Below are positions 11,106 to 19,614 of a DNA stretch of 64,000 bases, piece after piece; position 1 is the stretch's first letter; every line of letters begins with the position of its first letter. A model generated the notes under the pieces. It saw only the letters and a list, made by a program, of their open reading frames with translations, was not told the DNA's origin and ran no database searches. Origin of the DNA: Castor canadensis (lineage: Eukaryota; Chordata; Mammalia; Rodentia; Castoridae); contig NC_133398.1 of assembly GCF_047511655.1 (NCBI RefSeq), forward strand, positions 51,527,638-51,591,637, written 5' to 3'. The position numbers and the translations under genes are program-made.

Positions 11106-11326
11106 AGCCTGACTTGTTGGTGCATGCCTGTGATCCCAGAAGCAAAGGTAAGAAGATCACAATCCCAGACCAGCCAGGCAAAAGTGCATGATTTGCTGAA
11201 AAATAATGCAAAAAGACCTGGAGGGTATGGCCCCAGTAGTACAGCATTTGCCTAGCAAGCATGAAGCCCTGAGCTCAAACCCCAGTACCATCACCAAACA
11301 AACAAAAACAAACAAACAAAAACCCT
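11106..11326 (+). mobile_element. B1-dID composite SINE
   Basis: A B1-like left part (GGTGCATGCCTGTGATCCCA, 11119-11138) is joined to an ID-like right part (CATTTGCCTAGCAAGCATGA, 11246-11265, and CTCAAACCCCAGTACC), with a CAAA-rich tail. Confidence 0.85.
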
Positions 11327-11329
11327 CCA

Positions 11330-12335
11330 AACCAGAAGTCTTTCATTCAATACCTTTCGCATATTTGATAAGCTTTGATTAAATTGATTGCTGCATTGGA
11401 GGCTGAAAAATGATGACTTTTTTAATGCTATCATTCTTTGTGTATATATTTATTAGTATTTTATGGAAGAAGAAATTTTTAAGTTATTTTATTATTATTA
11501 TATTTTAAAGTATCACTATGGAATTATGAATTCTTTTTCAGGTTTAAAGTGTTCCAATTTGGCCATTTGGAACTTTAGAAAGTGAATTTTTCACTTGGAA
11601 ATCTTCTCAATACTTACTTGTGATTTTAGTGAATAAGTCCAACCATCTTCTTTATGTTTTCTTTTTTAAGTAGAGGTTACTGTTAATGTTATGATGAAAT
11701 CTTTTTTTCTTTTAAAAGAGTGATACAAGAGAATAACCAGGATTTATTGTGATATGCTTAATTGCAGCTTTCATTTGTTGCACCAACCTATCATGCTAAG
11801 TAGATAATTATGAAATGTTTTGAAATAAATGTGAGTGTTAGAGACATCCCATACTGTGTTCTGGCTTCTGAGGACCAAGAACAATGGCTGACCTTCAATG
11901 GGTAACCACTAAAAGGTAACTGAATACATTGAAATAATAATAAAAGTAAAATGTCAAAGTCATGAAACAGAAGACAAACGACCGAAATAATAAATATTGA
12001 GGGTCTAATTGCATAGAAATAAGTAGAGATTTATTTATTTATTTATTTATTTGCTATCCATTAGTGATTCTTATCTCCTTGTCACAACTTTATACTTCTC
12101 CAAATTGCTATCAATACAGTTCAGAGGAAAATCCTTCATTAATTATCCCTTATTTGATTCCATAAGATGTATAATAGAACTATTCCTAGCAATACCCTCT
12201 AGGAGTTCTTGTGATTCAGCAAAGTAATAAGTGAATATTGCTTCTTTCCTTTTAAGTGGTATTGCTTCCTAAACCAATAGTTCTTTGTTAAAGTGCTCCA
12301 TTTCTGGGCTTAGTAAAATTCACAAAGCTTAATTA
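11330..12335. other. AT-rich intergenic DNA with a TTTA microsatellite
   Basis: It contains (TTTA)n at 12030-12052. Nothing else was recognised. Confidence 0.5.
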
Positions 12336-12418
12336 GTACTGGGGGTATTGCTCAAGTGGTAGAGCATCTGTGTAGCAAGTTGGAGGTCCTGGGTTCAAGT
12401 CACACTTCAGCCAAAAAT
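12336..12418 (+). mobile_element. ID-like SINE
   Basis: Forward copy with GGGGGTATTGCTCAAGTGGT, AGAGCATCTGTGTAGCAAGT and TCCTGGGTTCAAGTC. The tail is short. Confidence 0.85.
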
Positions 12419-12419
12419 T

Positions 12420-13605
12420 TTAAAGTTTTATTAGAAAGCTTTTCTAATAACATTTAGAAAATTTAGGAAAAGCTCCAAAGGTTAACATAAACTTTCCTTT
12501 GAGAAAAATTATGAATGGAAACTGACAAATAGATGTAGTCAGATGCATTTTGTACAGTTTTAAAGAAATCCTGCCTTTAATACAGTAAAAAACCTATACA
12601 CATAAATTATATCATTGGGATTATCTGCTAAGTGAGTAATATAGTCATGGATTATTTGAGGCTGACTGTAAATGGCTTAACCCAACCAGTATACCTGATC
12701 CTACCAAAAGGCAGTAAATCATTCACTTCTTAGAGGCTTAGTATTATTTTAAACAACTGTTTTGCTGTTTAGTACCCAGAAGAAAGTAATTTCTTTTTCC
12801 TAAGTTTCTTTTGAATTTTAATTGAACTTGATCTATTTTAATTTATAGGCTTGATATGTGATTTTTTTCCATGTTTACAAAATAATGCAAAATATAGTAA
12901 GTGATATTAAGATAAAGTGATTAACTCAATTCATTATATGTGAATGGGAGAGGTGAACTGGCATATAAGAATAAACCAAATTTCTATTGAAAATCAAAGA
13001 GATCAAATCATTTTGTGAAGAATGATGGAAAATTGCACAGTAGCCTTTGAGGAGATGCCAGACATACATAAAGTAAAATGGGCTACTTTTTAGATAGTTT
13101 TAAAGCAATCAGTTTCAATGTAGTATGTATTTTATCCGCAACTATTCAACTGGGGGCTCATGTATATATTAGGGAGACATTTTCAATCACAATCTATTAA
13201 CTGACCCCCAATATTTATCATGTTTCATATTGCTAGCCATATAACATCCTTGATTAATTTTCAGGCCTTGAGGTGCTATTTATTAAATTAGAGATACAGC
13301 CTACCAAATTAATTAATTATTACTATGGAGGCACTCTTGTCTTCTGAATGTATAAATGTATCACCTAAATGATTCTCAGGGAATAATTTACACATGAACA
13401 GGTTCTGGTGCTTAAAAAAGCTCTGTGCATTTCTTATCTCTGGAAATAATTTTGGACTAGGTGCTCAAGTGGATATCAAAGCAACTGCTTTTCCAATGTA
13501 GTAATGATTCTTACTATTTTGATGTTCCCAACACACTGTCCTAAAATAATGAATTAGATATAATACTAAACATGTAACATTTGAACCAAAAACTTCTGTA
13601 AGAAA
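12420..13605. other. AT-rich intergenic DNA, nothing recognised
   Basis: No coding, RNA or confident repeat signature. Confidence 0.5.
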
Positions 13606-13683
13606 CAGTGTGCTCAAGTGGTAGAGCACTTGCCTAGCATGTGTGAGGTCCTGGGTTCAAATCCCAGTAGTGCTAAAAAGGAA
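13606..13683 (+). mobile_element. ID-like SINE
   Basis: Well-kept body: GTGCTCAAGTGGTAGAGCAC, TTGCCTAGCATGTGTGAGGT and GGGTTCAAATCCCAG. It is the last rodent SINE before the promoter. The next one is at 26566. Confidence 0.85.
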
Positions 13684-13923
13684 GATGAGAGAGAGTAAGC
13701 TGAGAGAATGTGTTTGTGATCTTGAAAAGACTTTTTTTTCATTGTGAGATTTTTTTTCCCCCTAAGTGAACTGCATTTAAGGGAATAGAAAGTAGTTCAG
13801 ATGAAGAAAAAGGAACTTAGGAATCAGCTGCAGTTGCAAGAAAGAGCCTCCCCATCCCTTTCAAAGTACTAAAAGCTGGAACTGAACACAACAACTTAGG
13901 ACTTCTGGACTTGTGCCACTGTT

Positions 13924-14012
13924 TTTCTTTTCTTTTTTTATTATCATAGTATGGTTGTAATGGGGGGTACACTGTGACATTTACAAAAGTTCTTACAATA
14001 TATCATTGTTGG
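13924..14012 (-). mobile_element. Severely 5'-truncated L1 3' tail
   Basis: A T-rich start (reversed A-tail) is followed by GGGGGGTACACTGTGACATT and TTCTTACAATATATCATTG. It is the same tail as at 10684 and complementary to the tail near 60.6 kb. Confidence 0.6.
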
Positions 14013-15104
14013 GTCTCTTTGGTGTTTGCTTATGTGTGACACATAGATCTGTCTTCTATTCAGTTGTTAGGAACTTTAAAAAAATTAAAGCAAATGATTT
14101 TGGTCATGTTTCTCCCCAGGAGCTCTGTGATTTATACTAGTCCCTAGCTCCAGGTCCAACATATGGACTAGTTTTAGTAAATAAATATATGGATGTAGTA
14201 CACAGGCAAGTGCACTGTTATGGGAACAAATCCTTAATTATTCTGAATGTAGGACTGGCAAAATGTCTGTTTACTACCTGTCCAATTATCTAGGTTTTCC
14301 CCCATGCAACTTCCTCTTTCTTCAAAGTCATACAGCAAAGGATGGGCAAAAGCTAATTTTTAATGATTTTTTTGAGTTTGTCAAATTATCGATAATTTAT
14401 CACAACAAATAGATAATATTGATTTTAGGGTTTTCCTTAACACCCTAGTTACACTTGTAAAGCCTTGTTTTTGTCTTGCCAGAAGCACCAATCTGGCCTC
14501 AACTTTGAAGTTAGTAAAACACCTGCAAATGAAAAGCCCGGAAGCGCAATGATGGTGTTAGGACAGTGATGGTAGTGGTAATAATTGCAGGGGCTAAACG
14601 TCTGTCACAGACTCTTTTATTCTTCATCACAATTTTTATTTGATATGATATCAATTGCTTTTCTTTTCTGCTCTCCAAACCAGTTCCATGGTGCTTCATA
14701 CTGTGTATGAATTTTGGTAAGAATAATTAATCTGGATTATTAATTATGAATTATTGTTATTATTAGTTGGTATTTAGCAAGTTTGTCGCAAAGTTTTTTG
14801 CAGCACATTTTCTATAATTATATTGTCAAGTACCCAAAAGATGGTTCTTCACATTTATACCTCACTTAAATATTAAAATCTCCAGATTAACTGGATAGGA
14901 AATTAATCTGTTCTTCCTGTTTTGATTGCTTTTAATAAACAATTTATTAAAGTAGACATAAATAACAAATTGAAAGACTGGCATAAATTCCTTTGTTCAA
15001 AGTTGAACCTACAGTATTATGGGTTGTTTTCTTTCCTATTCTATCTACAGGTCCCAGTCTTTATTGTGAAGGGTCACATAAGGACGTCTGTGGAAGGAAT
15101 TTGT

Positions 15105-15118
15105 GCGCCATCTACTGA
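15105..15118 (-). promoter_or_regulatory. Candidate CTCF site
   Basis: The minus strand reads TCAGTAGATGGCGC, one base away from the well-known CTCF core form CCAGTAGATGGCGC. It lies about 2.6 kb upstream of the MLLT3 start codon in otherwise AT-rich DNA. Occupancy is unknown. Confidence 0.4.
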
Positions 15119-15916
15119 CGGAATTTAAATCTGCACCGTCTGGAGATTGGGAATGACCGTACCTTGGGGGTTTTATGAGAAAGGAGGACTACTGCGGAAA
15201 GACTCTCTCAGACGCTATGGTTTATTTGTGTTTGCTCAAATAAACCCGAGTTTAGCAAAAATGTAATTCAGAAAAGAAACATCTGTCCTTTGCTTAAGTA
15301 CAAGTTCTGGAGAGAATCACAAGACAGAGGTCTGGCAGTATGGAGAGAAGATAGCCAAAGCCTGAAATCAACTCAAATAGGAATCCTTATTTCGCACCTT
15401 GTCCTAAGCCACACTCACTGCTAATGGTTACCATTTAATAGGAAAATGAACTTACTAATGATGCATCCAGATAATCCTCAGTTTCCAATCTCATCATTCC
15501 AAAGGACTTCTCTCCAATTTGATCACTTCTTCAAAAGTTTAGTAATGCCCGGCAGGTAGAGCCAGCCTTCCCGTAATGTGGTAGTGTACACACAGGTGGT
15601 CCATGTGTATGTAAATTTAGTCATTATACACACTGACCAGAGCTGCACGCACACCTACAAGATATAATGCACTATGTACTAGGTTGAGAAATCTAAGCCC
15701 TTACACTTGCATTAAAATGTTTTTTCCCCCTCAATCGTTTTCTCCTCCCTCGGCTACAATCAGTAAAGCTTGAGAAGGAATGGAGTCGTCAATCGAAGTT
15801 GTTTTGGTTGTAACTAGGAGACATTATCAGTTTTAGGGGATCAAACCATTCCAGTTGGGAGCTTGCTGACTTGTAGATTGAAGTTGGGGCTAAGTGGCTC
15901 AATCTGATTCCCATTA

Positions 15917-15960
15917 TCTTTTTTTCTTTTTCTTTTCTTTTCTTTCTTTCTTTTTTTTTG
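15917..15960 (+). repeat. Pyrimidine tract (CTTTT/CTTT)n
   Basis: An unbroken run of T with periodic C. Confidence 0.85.
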
Positions 15961-16540
15961 GTGAGCATCAGGGAGAACTGAATATTAACAGTGAGGACCC
16001 CGGATGCCCCAGTGAACCTCTTTCCCGCTATTCTGATTTCTTCAATCCAAGGGCCAAGACAACTTGCTTCCTGCTCTTAATAAGGAAAGAGGAAAGCAAG
16101 AAAGTTGAGTCAAAAAGGTTCACAAAGATGGGAGTAGAGAGAAAAAGGGTGGTAAAGATAAAGACCAAAAGGGGGAAAAAAAAAAAAGGGATAAGAGCAA
16201 AGATGTAAGGATCTTTACTTAACGAACACGTCACACCCATCTTTCATTTTCATATCAATTGTCTCGATCTTATCCGTTTCCTTTTTAAAGGTTGTCTGCG
16301 TTTCTAAAGGAAGCTAGTCACTACTCTTCCTCGCGTCCCTCGGGTGGCCACACTATTCTATCCACGGGCACTGAGTGGGAACATTTCCAGGAGAGAGACT
16401 CTGAGAACACTCCTGAGACTGGTTGTCACCCGGAAGCCTAAATGGATTAAGACCCAGAGATGGATTACGTTGGCTGTCACCAATATGCCTAAAGATTATA
16501 ATCCAATTTATGCACATTACAGTCAGTATTAACTTTATCT

Positions 16541-17179
16541 GCTATTTTAAGGCTCCGGTGGCTCTGCGCGTCCTCGGCGGACAGTCCCCACGATCTGATG
16601 CAACCCAGCAGGCTGTCAGAGGAGGAAGCCCCCCTGAGAAAACAACTCCGAGCCGGGTCCCCAAGGGTCTGCCCCGCGATCTCCCAGGTGTCTCACCTTC
16701 ACCTGGGCACCGCTTTGTGAAGCTTCTCAGCCGGGATCACTAAGGCGAGGGGTGGGGGGCGTTCCCTAGGAAGGAAACAGCATTCTCCTTTCTTGTTCAT
16801 TTCATTAAAAAAAAAAAAAAAATTGGTGGCGGTGGCGGAAGAGCGGGAGTGAGGATGGTGGGCGGGTGTTCGTGAGTAGATGGGGAAGGGGCCGGGGGAT
16901 TGTCACGGGTTGCAACAACCAACGAGTACTATCTCGATGCTCGTTTTTTGTTGGGTGAATTTCTCTCGCTCTCACTTTAAGTTTGTTTGGGTGTGCGTTC
17001 TTGCCTTTTCAGCACAAAACCACAAAAATACGTGGTGGAAAGTAAAAGAAAGCCCACTCCCCCCCTCCGCGAACGTGCTAACTAACGCCGAAGACTTGAT
17101 TTAACACCCCTTCTCCGGCTGCTGGGAGCTCTAGGCAGTGGCTACATTCCAGCAGTTTTAATCCGTTTTTTATTGTAGG
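16541..17179. promoter_or_regulatory. CpG island shore upstream of MLLT3
   Basis: CpG frequency rises here (for example GCTCTGCGCGTCCTCGGCGG at 16561-16580). A 17-base A-run at 16806 and a GGTGGC repeat follow. No transposon is seen. A proximal regulatory role is plausible from position. Confidence 0.4.
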
Positions 17180-17348
17180 GCGAACGGAGTTTACACAGGG
17201 GTTGGGATGGCTCCCCAGCTGGCCGCTTTCCCCACTCCAGGGCCCCCTCCCTCCACTTCCTCCCCACCCCCCAGCAGGAACCTGTTACTTTAAGCGAGGC
17301 GTTCCAGTGTGGCGCTGCGGGCCGCCGGGGTTTCGCGAGGTGGCCGGT

Positions 17349-17354
17349 GATTGG
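17349..17354 (-). promoter_or_regulatory. Inverted CCAAT box (NF-Y type)
   Basis: GATTGG on the plus strand is CCAATC on the minus strand. It stands in GGTGATTGGCTC, which fits the extended NF-Y consensus, about 50 bp before the GC box. Confidence 0.55.
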
Positions 17355-17401
17355 CTCTTTCGAGCTCCCCCTGGCTCGCTCGCTCGGCCTCCCCGCGCGC
17401 T

Positions 17402-17412
17402 CCGCCCCGCCC
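17402..17412 (-). promoter_or_regulatory. GC box (Sp1/KLF type)
   Basis: CCGCCCCGCCC on the plus strand reads GGGCGGGGCGG on the minus strand, a full Sp1/KLF consensus, between the CCAAT box and the leader. Confidence 0.6.
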
Positions 17413-17469
17413 GCGCGCCCTCCCTCCGCCCCGTGAGGCTCGGAGCCCGGGTGTCAGGCGCCACGGCGC

Positions 17470-17658
17470 ATGCTCCGGAATCATCCTCTGGCCCTGGAGC
17501 TGCTGCTGCTGCTGCTGCTGCTTTTGGTTTTGGGGCTGAGTTTAATAAGCGAGCGAGCGAGCGAGCACTGGGGGAAAAAGGCAGAGAATGTCCGCCATCT
17601 ACCCTCCGCTCCTGGGCGCGCTCTCATTCATAGCAGCCTCTTCATGAATTACAGCTGA
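17470..17658 (+). CDS. Upstream ORF 1 in the MLLT3 leader (62 codons, Leu-run)
   Basis: An ATG at 17470 opens 62 codons ending at TGA 17656-17658, 60 bp before the MLLT3 start codon and in the same frame. The (CTG)7 repeat is read as leucine, giving nine consecutive Leu followed by Val-Leu-Gly-Leu, so the N-terminus resembles a signal peptide or membrane anchor. The start context is weak (C at -3, C at +4). It would be translated only if the transcript starts upstream of 17470, which I cannot determine. It may simply be a chance ORF in GC-rich DNA. Confidence 0.3.
   Translation: MLRNHPLALELLLLLLLLLVLGLSLISERASEHWGKKAENVRHLPSAPGRALIHSSLFMNYS
17500..17520 (+). repeat. (CTG)7 trinucleotide repeat in the 5'UTR
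   Basis: Seven uninterrupted CTG units are followed by CTT TTG. On the opposite strand it is a CAG repeat. It encodes the leucine run of upstream ORF 1. Confidence 0.95.
17548..17566 (+). repeat. AGCG tetranucleotide repeat in the 5'UTR
   Basis: About four and a half AGCG units stand in the leader, 150 bp before the start codon. A similar GAGC run recurs downstream of exon 2 at 19551. Confidence 0.9.
17588..17647 (+). CDS. Upstream ORF 2 in the MLLT3 leader (19 codons)
   Basis: The ATG at 17588 has A at -3 and T at +4, the best context of the upstream ATGs. It encodes 19 residues (starting Met-Ser-Ala-Ile-Tyr-Pro-Pro) and stops at TGA 17645-17647, 71 bp before the main ATG. The stop overlaps the next upstream ATG (17644-17646, ATGA), which opens a four-codon ORF to 17658. 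Such a short uORF usually dampens or conditions translation of the main frame. That role is inferred from position only. Confidence 0.35.
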   Translation: MSAIYPPLLGALSFIAASS

Positions 17659-17718
17659 AGGGGGGCAGGGAGGGGGGGGTACCACACAACACCCCAGCAA
17701 ACCTCCGGGCCCCCAGGC

Positions 17719-17730
17719 ATGGCTAGCTCG
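17719..17730 (+). CDS. MLLT3: MLLT3 (AF9) coding exon 1, residues 1-4
   Basis: This exon carries the start codon and four codons (Met-Ala-Ser-Ser), then a textbook splice donor (TCG|GTAAGT). The start context is good, with G at -3 and G at +4 (CAGGCATGG). Four codons cannot identify a gene alone, but joining them in phase 0 to the exon at 19166 gives the conserved N-terminus of MLLT3/AF9 ([14 protein letters not shown]). MLLT3 is a nuclear chromatin reader of the super elongation complex and DOT1L complexes. The exon sits in a CpG island just downstream of a GC-rich, TATA-less promoter, as expected for this gene. The rest of the protein (poly-Ser tract, AHD) lies beyond the window. Confidence 0.95.
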
Positions 17731-17917
17731 GTAAGTACATGCAAAAATAATAATAAACGACCCCCCTTTTCTCCTTTGCCCTGCGCCGCCGCAGCCCAGA
17801 CAGCGCCAGCGCTCCGCGGTTCCAATTAGAGAAAGGTTGGTACGGCTTGCAGGGAGCTGCTGCCTCTCCCTCAGCCTTCGCTCCCCCCTTCTCCCCCCAC
17901 CCCCCCGGCGCGCGCGC

Positions 17918-18068
17918 ACACACACAGACAGACACACACACACTCGCACACACTCGCCCCTCCACCCCCCGCGCCTCCCTCCCTCCTCGCCTCTTTGCAA
18001 TCACAAGAAGCGCACTCGCACACTCCCTCTCGCTCACACGCGCGCACTCACACACACACTCACACACG
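17918..18068 (+). repeat. Interrupted CA/CGCA tracts in intron 1
   Basis: There are several alternating purine-pyrimidine runs, mainly ACAC with GCGC interruptions. The densest are at about 17910-17955 and 18018-18067. Such tracts are length-variable and can adopt Z-DNA. Confidence 0.8.
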
Positions 18069-18111
18069 GTGGAAGGAGGCGAATAATAACTCAGCCATAT
18101 TTCAGCCGCCA

Positions 18112-18135
18112 CCGCCGCCGCCGCCGCCGCCGCCG
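18112..18135 (+). repeat. (CCG)8 trinucleotide repeat
   Basis: Eight pure CCG units lie 80 bp before the candidate exon 1b ATG and would fall in its 5'UTR. The run is preceded by GCCGCCA. Confidence 0.95.
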
Positions 18136-18216
18136 GGAGCTGCGGGCACAGTCCGGGGACGCGGCGAGCAGCTCGCCTGGGCGGCCGCACCTCCGCCAAG
18201 CGCCGCGGCCGCTACG

Positions 18217-18219
18217 ATG
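18217..18219 (+). CDS. MLLT3: Candidate alternative first exon 1b of MLLT3 (single Met codon before a splice donor)
   Basis: Within intron 1 the sequence CTACGATG|GTGCGT puts an ATG directly against a GT donor. The ATG context is strong (A at -3, G at +4). The donor matches consensus at -1, +1, +2, +3, +5 and +6. Splicing to the acceptor at 19166 keeps phase 0 and would give Met-Cys-Ala-Val, a protein three residues shorter than the MASS form. I recall a human MLLT3 isoform annotated as MASS replaced by M, which fits, but I cannot check it here. The 5'UTR of this form would include the (CCG)8 run just upstream. If unspliced, the ATG opens a 46-codon ORF ending at 18357. Confidence 0.5.
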
Positions 18220-18525
18220 GTGCGTTCTCCGCGGCGCGCGTGTGTGAGCCGGAGTGTGCGGGCTGACAGCGGCGGGGCTGCACGCAACTTTGCTCCAGCG
18301 CCCGGTGTGCGCAAGCCGAGGCTCGGTGGCTGTCTGCCCGCCGCCCTGCCTTTCTGAATTTTTTTGGGGGGGTGGGGGGAGGTAGGAGGTACTTTGGGAC
18401 CACTTTGGCTCTCCAAAGTACGTTGCGGGGGCTCTGTTCGGCTGGCCTCGCCGATCGCGTGGGGCTTTTCGCAGGGGGTTGCGGGGTGTTCTAAGTTATG
18501 GATGGCTCGGCGTGTTTTCCTGTGG

Positions 18526-18552
18526 GCGTGTGTGTGTATGTGTGTGTGTGTG
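18526..18552 (+). repeat. (TG)n tract in intron 1
   Basis: A TGTG run with one TA interruption. CA-rich alternating runs reappear at 18661-18690 on the same strand. Confidence 0.8.
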
Positions 18553-19165
18553 ACGACGTCTCATTTTTGTTGTGCACGAACCCCTGATAAGAAAGAGCAC
18601 GGGAGTTTGTGCCCATCAGCAGAGACTGCCTGTAGTTTCCATTCCGCCTGGCACAGCGCTCCACACGCACGCACACATACACGTACACAAAGACTTCCTC
18701 GGCGTGTGCCTGTCGCCGCGGTACTTTCGGGGAGGGGGCTCGATAGAACCTCCCCGCTCCTATGGTCCCAGCCACCTCCCCTCCCACGCCGGGAAACCGC
18801 CCCGGCATCACCTCCTAATTGTCCCCTAATTTGTTACCGATGCATTTGTTGTCGTGCTTGTCGTGACTGAGTGTGTCTCCCTCTCTCCTCCCGACCCCCT
18901 TTCCGACTTGGGGGCAACATTCCGTTACCATCCTAGCGAGTGTGATGCGGGGCCCGCGGCGCCTGGGGCCCCACCGGCGCGACCCGGCGTATTTGGGGGT
19001 GTGGGGTGTGCGCGCCCACGCGCGTGAAACGTGGATGCAGAGGGCACTGCCGTTTCCTTTTATGTGCGTTTCGAGAAGCAGGAAAAAAAATGTCAGGCGC
19101 AATGTTCAGTACCGAACGGTCGCCTTCCTGTTGTTCACGGCTGTCTCTCCTCCCCCTGCCCGCAG

Positions 19166-19346
19166 TGTGCCGTGCAGGTGAAGCTGGAGCTGGGGCACCG
19201 CGCCCAGGTGAGGAAAAAACCCACCGTGGAGGGCTTCACCCACGACTGGATGGTGTTCGTGCGCGGCCCGGAGCACAGTAACATACAGCACTTTGTGGAG
19301 AAAGTCGTCTTCCACTTGCATGAAAGCTTTCCTAGGCCAAAAAGAG
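19166..19346 (+). CDS. MLLT3: MLLT3 (AF9) coding exon 2: N-terminal half of the YEATS domain (residues 5-64)
   Basis: The exon lies between acceptor CCTGCCCGCAG|TG and donor AAAGAG|GTAGGG. Its 181 bp encode 60 residues, Cys5 to Arg64, plus one base of codon 65 (phase 1). The protein runs from [19 protein letters not shown] to [11 protein letters not shown] and looks identical to mammalian AF9 as I remember it. Family knowledge: the YEATS domain binds acetylated or crotonylated histone H3 lysines (H3K9, H3K18, H3K27) through an aromatic cage. The cage residues that fall in this exon are present: Phe28 (codon 19235-19237), His56, Ser58 and Phe59. The remaining cage residues (Tyr78 region) lie in the next exon, outside the window. 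The paralogue MLLT1/ENL is similar, but the MASS start and exon layout favour MLLT3. The reading frame is intact. Confidence 0.97.
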
Positions 19347-19534
19347 GTAGGGCTCGAATGCAAAAAGAGACTTGATAAAAACTGTCTTTGCTTGGCGAGG
19401 AAACAATCGCTTGGCCCCGGCGGTCCTTCTGCCTTGCTCCTCGCCCCCCCGCCTCCACCCCCTGCGCGGCGCTCGCCGGCGTAGCCTCGGGACCCGGGTG
19501 CGCGGCGCCGCGCTGGCCAGGTCCCGGTTCCGCC

Positions 19535-19567
19535 CGCGCGCGCGCGCGCGAGCGAGCGAGCGAGCGA
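19535..19567 (+). repeat. (CG)8 followed by GAGC repeat
   Basis: Sixteen bases of pure alternating CG pass straight into about four GAGC units, 188 bp after the exon 2 donor. It is a strong Z-DNA-forming candidate. Confidence 0.9.
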
Positions 19568-19614
19568 CTTCGGCTTCGAGAAAGTCACCGCAGAGAAAGG
19601 ACTGTCAGGTGTCG

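Larger units (their letters stand above)
14013..16540. other. SINE-free DNA upstream of the promoter
   Basis: No transposon that I recognise. It holds the candidate CTCF site (15105), a pyrimidine tract (15917-15960) and an A-run at 16180. The 104-codon frame at 15894-16208 is driven by these low-complexity runs and is not a credible gene. Confidence 0.5.
17340..17480 (+). promoter_or_regulatory. MLLT3: MLLT3 core promoter region, TATA-less
   Basis: This stretch holds an inverted CCAAT box (GATTGG, 17349-17354) and a GC box (CCGCCCCGCCC, 17402-17412) about 310-370 bp before the start codon. No TATA box is evident. NF-Y binds inverted CCAAT boxes and Sp/KLF factors bind GC boxes. Initiation is likely dispersed, as is common in CpG islands. 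The role is inferred from position and motif spacing. Confidence 0.6.
17440..17718 (+). other. MLLT3: MLLT3 5' untranslated region (approximate 5' limit)
   Basis: GC-rich leader before the start codon. The transcription start is not visible in the sequence, so the 5' limit is a guess placed after the GC and CCAAT boxes. It holds, in order, an upstream ATG at 17470, (CTG)7, an AGCG repeat, upstream ATGs at 17588 and 17644, and a G-rich tract at 17660-17680 just before the start codon. Confidence 0.6.
17731..19165 (+). other. MLLT3: MLLT3 intron 1 (1435 bp, CpG-rich)
   Basis: It is bounded by GTAAGT at the 5' end and a pyrimidine-rich tract plus CCCGCAG at the 3' end. It is short and lies entirely within the CpG island. 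It contains alternating CA/TG tracts on both sides of (CCG)8 and the candidate alternative first exon at 18217. Long open frames in both strands here come from the high GC content and are not credible genes. Confidence 0.9.
17180..19610. promoter_or_regulatory. MLLT3: CpG island spanning the MLLT3 promoter, exon 1, intron 1 and exon 2
   Basis: CpG dinucleotides become dense at about 17.18 kb, in sharp contrast to the AT-rich flanks, and thin out after about 19.61 kb. The stretch includes a NotI-type GCGGCCGC at 18181-18188 and many CG-rich runs, with a poorer dip around 18.5-18.9 kb. A CpG shoulder with scattered CpGs lies at 16,550-16,900. This fits the usual promoter island of a broadly expressed developmental regulator. 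Boundaries were read by eye. Confidence 0.85.

Noticed and set aside
12336..12418. tRNA-like A and B boxes in many places (this copy as an example), suggesting tRNA genes
   Set aside because: They are ID-type SINEs derived from tRNA-Ala. They have A-rich or CA tails, mutated acceptor stems, and many dispersed copies.
15894..16208. 104-codon plus-strand frame upstream of the promoter
   Set aside because: It is made of Phe and Lys runs from a pyrimidine tract and an A-run, with no domain or splice context.
17202..17633. Long open frames on both strands through the CpG island, 17.2-19.8 kb (60-173 codons)
   Set aside because: High GC content removes stop codons. The frames overlap in many phases, run through simple repeats and splice sites, and do not resemble proteins apart from the two true MLLT3 exons.
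19031..19375. A single continuous frame running through exon 2 and both its splice sites
   Set aside because: Only 19166-19346 matches the MLLT3 protein. The parts before the acceptor and after the donor are intronic read-through.
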